Origin: CAWCLK01 sp963796225
GTDB lineage: Bacteria > Actinomycetota > Nitriliruptoria > Nitriliruptorales > Nitriliruptoraceae
NCBI GenBank assembly: GCA_963796225.1
Contig: CAWCLK010000049.1
Location: forward strand, 1-17,396
Reading direction: 5' to 3'
Length of the DNA stretch: 17,396 nucleotides
Below the pieces are notes generated by a model, which searched no databases, was not told where the DNA came from, and worked only from the letters and a program-made list of their open reading frames with translations. How positions within the stretch are numbered: the stretch's first letter is position 1; each line of letters starts with the position of its first letter. Below, piece by piece: positions 15,136 to 17,396 of the stretch. The position numbers and the translations under genes were made by a program.

Positions 15136-17396
15136 TCAACCGCGTGCGATGCGGTGGATCTCGTCGACGACGGCCTGGTCGACGGCGACGCGACCACCGG
15201 CGACCAGGGCCCGGCGCACGTCCGCGCGGGACAGCCACGCACGGGTCGGGGCGGGCACGACGCCCCGCGCGGTCAGCACCAGCACGTCGCCGGTGTGGAC
15301 CACGAACCCGCCGGCCCCGAGGGCGTCGGGGAAGGTCTCGCCGGAGGCGACCAGCGTCCGGGAGGCGTCCGCGCCCCGCGCCACGGCAGCGGCCGCGAGC
15401 TGGCGGGCGGTGTCGTAGCGGTCCGGCCCCGCGATCCGGCGGGTGGACCGCCCCGTGGCGTCCAGCACGGCGTCCGAGATGGCGCCCGGCCCGCCCACCG
15501 CGACCACGTCGGCGCCGCGCCGGTCGGCGAGCGCGTCACGCGTCGCGCCGGGCAGGTGCCCGGGGTCGGTGAGCAGCATCGGGGTCCGGGTGGCGGCGAC
15601 GTACGGGCCGGCAGCCAGGGCGTCGGGGAAGGCGGTCCCCGACGCGAGCAGCACCTCGTCCGCGACGGTCGCGCCGGCCCGCTCCCAGCGCTGGATCGCC
15701 GTGCTGGCGATGGCGGCGGCGGTGGCGTAGCGGTCCGGGCCGGCGATGCGACGCACGTCGGCATCCGGCAGTCGCGCCGAGATGGCGTCGAGGACCTGGG
15801 CCGTGACCGCACTGGGTCCGCCCGAGCACGAGCACCTCGGACGGGGCGAGGCGGCGCAGCTCGTCGGCCAGCGCCGGGACGAGCCGGTCGGGCTCGGTCA
15901 GCAGCATCGGCCCGTCGACCGCATCGGCAAGCTGCACCCCGGCCAGTGCGTCGGGGAACCCGCGAGCGCTGGCGACGACGACCGTGTCGGTCCCGTCCTC
16001 CCAGCCGAGCTCGCTGAAGGCGGTGCTGGTGGCGACGCGATCGGGTCCGGCGACCCGCCCCGTGGCGACCAGCACGCCCTGCGCGGTCGTCGGTGGAGGT
16101 CACGCCGTCGGGCGAGGTGGCACGGACCCAGACCCACCACTCCCCCGGGGCGAGGCGGGACAGGTCCAGCCGGGCGGTGTTGATGCCGGCGCGCTGGGGG
16201 ATGTCGGTGGCGACCGGCGTGCGTCGAGGTGTCGCCCCGCCGCCGGGAGACGCCGATGTCGACGGTGGTCCCCGGCTGGTGGGCGCGGTCGCGCCACTGC
16301 ACGTCGAACAGCCCGCTGGCCTCGTGCGGGGCGGCCAGGCGGATGTCGTCGACCCGCCAGGTCCGGGCACCCGGGTCCTCGTTGGGGTCCCACCGCAGGC
16401 CGGTGATCGTCGACCCGGTCCAGCTCGGGAAGCCGGGCTCGACGGTCGAGCCGAAGCGGCCGTCCTCGAGGTCGTAGGTGACGGTCGGACGGGACGGGTA
16501 GGTGACCAGCTCGCGGCTGTCGGCCCAGGCCAGGCCGTTGTCGGCGCGCCGGAACAGCCAGCGCCCGTGCATGCCGCCGCCGGGCCCGAAGCCCAGCGAG
16601 AACGGGCCGTCGTAGGTCGTGGAGATCGTCAGCAGGTGGTAGCGCGACGGGTCGATGCCGGGACCGTGGGGCAGCTGGATCCACGGGTTGTCCTGCTGCG
16701 GCGGGGCGTTGGTGGCCTCGAACCGCCCGTCCTCGAAGTGGGCGTCACGGACGTTGTGCGCCCCGACGACGTCGGCCGCGTCGAGGAAGTCCCACGCGTT
16801 GCCGACGACCACCTCGGCCGCGTCCTCGCCGCCCGCGGGGTTCGGCGTCAGGACCTGCGGCTGCGGGGCGCCGGCCGGCGGCGTCGGCGACGAGTCGGCG
16901 GTGTGGATCCGGAACCAGTCGAGCCTGAAGTCGGTCGACCCGGCACCGGACGCGAGCCGGATGCCGAGCAGCTTCCCGCGCCAGTCCCCACTGATCTGGC
17001 GCATGGGCAGGGTGATGGTCTGCCACCCCTGCTGCACGCGGAAGTCGTGGTAGGAGAAGCAGGGCGTGTAGTCGTACGAGCAGGTGAACCACCCGACGCG
17101 GAACGCCTGGCCCTGGCTCGCGTACAGCCGCATGCTGACGTGGGTGTAGCGGTCGGCGTCGACGGGGTTCCACCGCCCGTCGCGCGAGTCGGGCAGCGCC
17201 CCGGGCACGGTCATCGGGTGCAGGTCGATGGACCCGGTGTCCGAGCGTCCACTGGTAGGTGCCGTCGTCCCGCAGCCGCGCGTTGGTGACGTTGAAGCTG
17301 ACCGGCGGCCCGTGGGCCAGCAGCGCGTCCTCGGCGTTGGAGAAGTCCCACGGGTCGCCGAGCACCTCGGTGGCGAAGTCGTGGTTGACCGGGGCG
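15136..17396 (-). CDS. Surface protein with two beta-sandwich-like domains, an Fn3-like segment and three CWB2 repeats, 5' partial, four frameshifts
   Basis: The gene enters from the right edge; its start and any signal peptide lie outside. Two related domains begin with GDPWDFSNAED (near 17360) and GNAWDFLDAAD (near 16790). Both look like beta-sandwich carbohydrate-binding or concanavalin-like folds (RLDWFRIHT, then WRVDDIRLAAP at the ends). An Fn3-like stretch (FDVQWRDRAHQPGTTVDIGV, then GEWWVWVRATSPDG) follows. Three cell-wall-binding type 2 repeats close the protein, each with the hallmark GRVAGPDRVAT, RRIAGPDRYAT or RRIAGPDRYDT, a FPDAL motif and PMLLT or its equivalent. CWB2 repeats bind anionic cell-wall polymers in Firmicutes such as Clostridioides difficile. 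The frame breaks near 17240-17247, 16220-16242, 16075-16081 and 15818-15824; one extra base at each explains all. The domain order is certain; the function of the N-terminal part is unknown. Confidence 0.85.

Overview
This is a very GC-rich window (roughly 70% or more by eye) with dense coding, GTG starts and 4-nt stop/start overlaps. It also encodes surface proteins carrying S-layer homology (SLH) domains and cell-wall-binding type 2 (CWB2) repeats. Together these point to an actinobacterium, possibly of the Nitriliruptoria/Egibacteria or Acidimicrobiia type. That placement is an inference; there is no rRNA or other taxonomic marker here.

Layout. Bases 1-4162 hold a minus-strand operon: a bimodular GT-A glycosyltransferase (4162-2372), an ExoA-like membrane GT2 (2375-1378) and a polyprenyl-phosphate sugar-1-phosphate transferase (1381 to the left edge), each joined by a 4-nt overlap. 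Bases 4220-4687 encode a small tail-anchored coiled-coil protein. A second bimodular GT-A (6461-4788) is a clear paralogue of the first. It diverges from a plus-strand operon of two large paralogous fusions, each with a CgeB-like N-terminal part and a GT2 C-terminal part (6526-8400 and 8397-10679), and a GT-C-type membrane glycosyltransferase (10676-12127). Converging on these is a sulfotransferase-like gene (12810-12135). Then come an SLH/Ig-like S-layer-type protein (15046-12914) and a secreted protein with two beta-sandwich-like domains and three CWB2 repeats (right edge to 15136).

Working model. The sugar transferase would start a lipid-linked glycan, the GT2/GT-A enzymes would extend it in the cytoplasm, the GT-C enzyme would add a sugar outside the membrane, and the sulfotransferase would modify it. 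The neighbouring SLH and CWB2 proteins are either the acceptors of this glycan or are anchored by it. This is inferred from gene content, not shown.

Two features stand out. Three minus-strand genes (starts at 4162, 6461 and 12810) have a -10-like TAGNNT hexamer exactly 7 nt before the ATG, which is the actinobacterial leaderless-promoter geometry. In addition, about 13 single-base frame breaks occur in seven of the genes here, with good protein continuing in another frame each time. They look more like base-calling or assembly error than gene decay, so spans of the broken genes are given as repaired genes.
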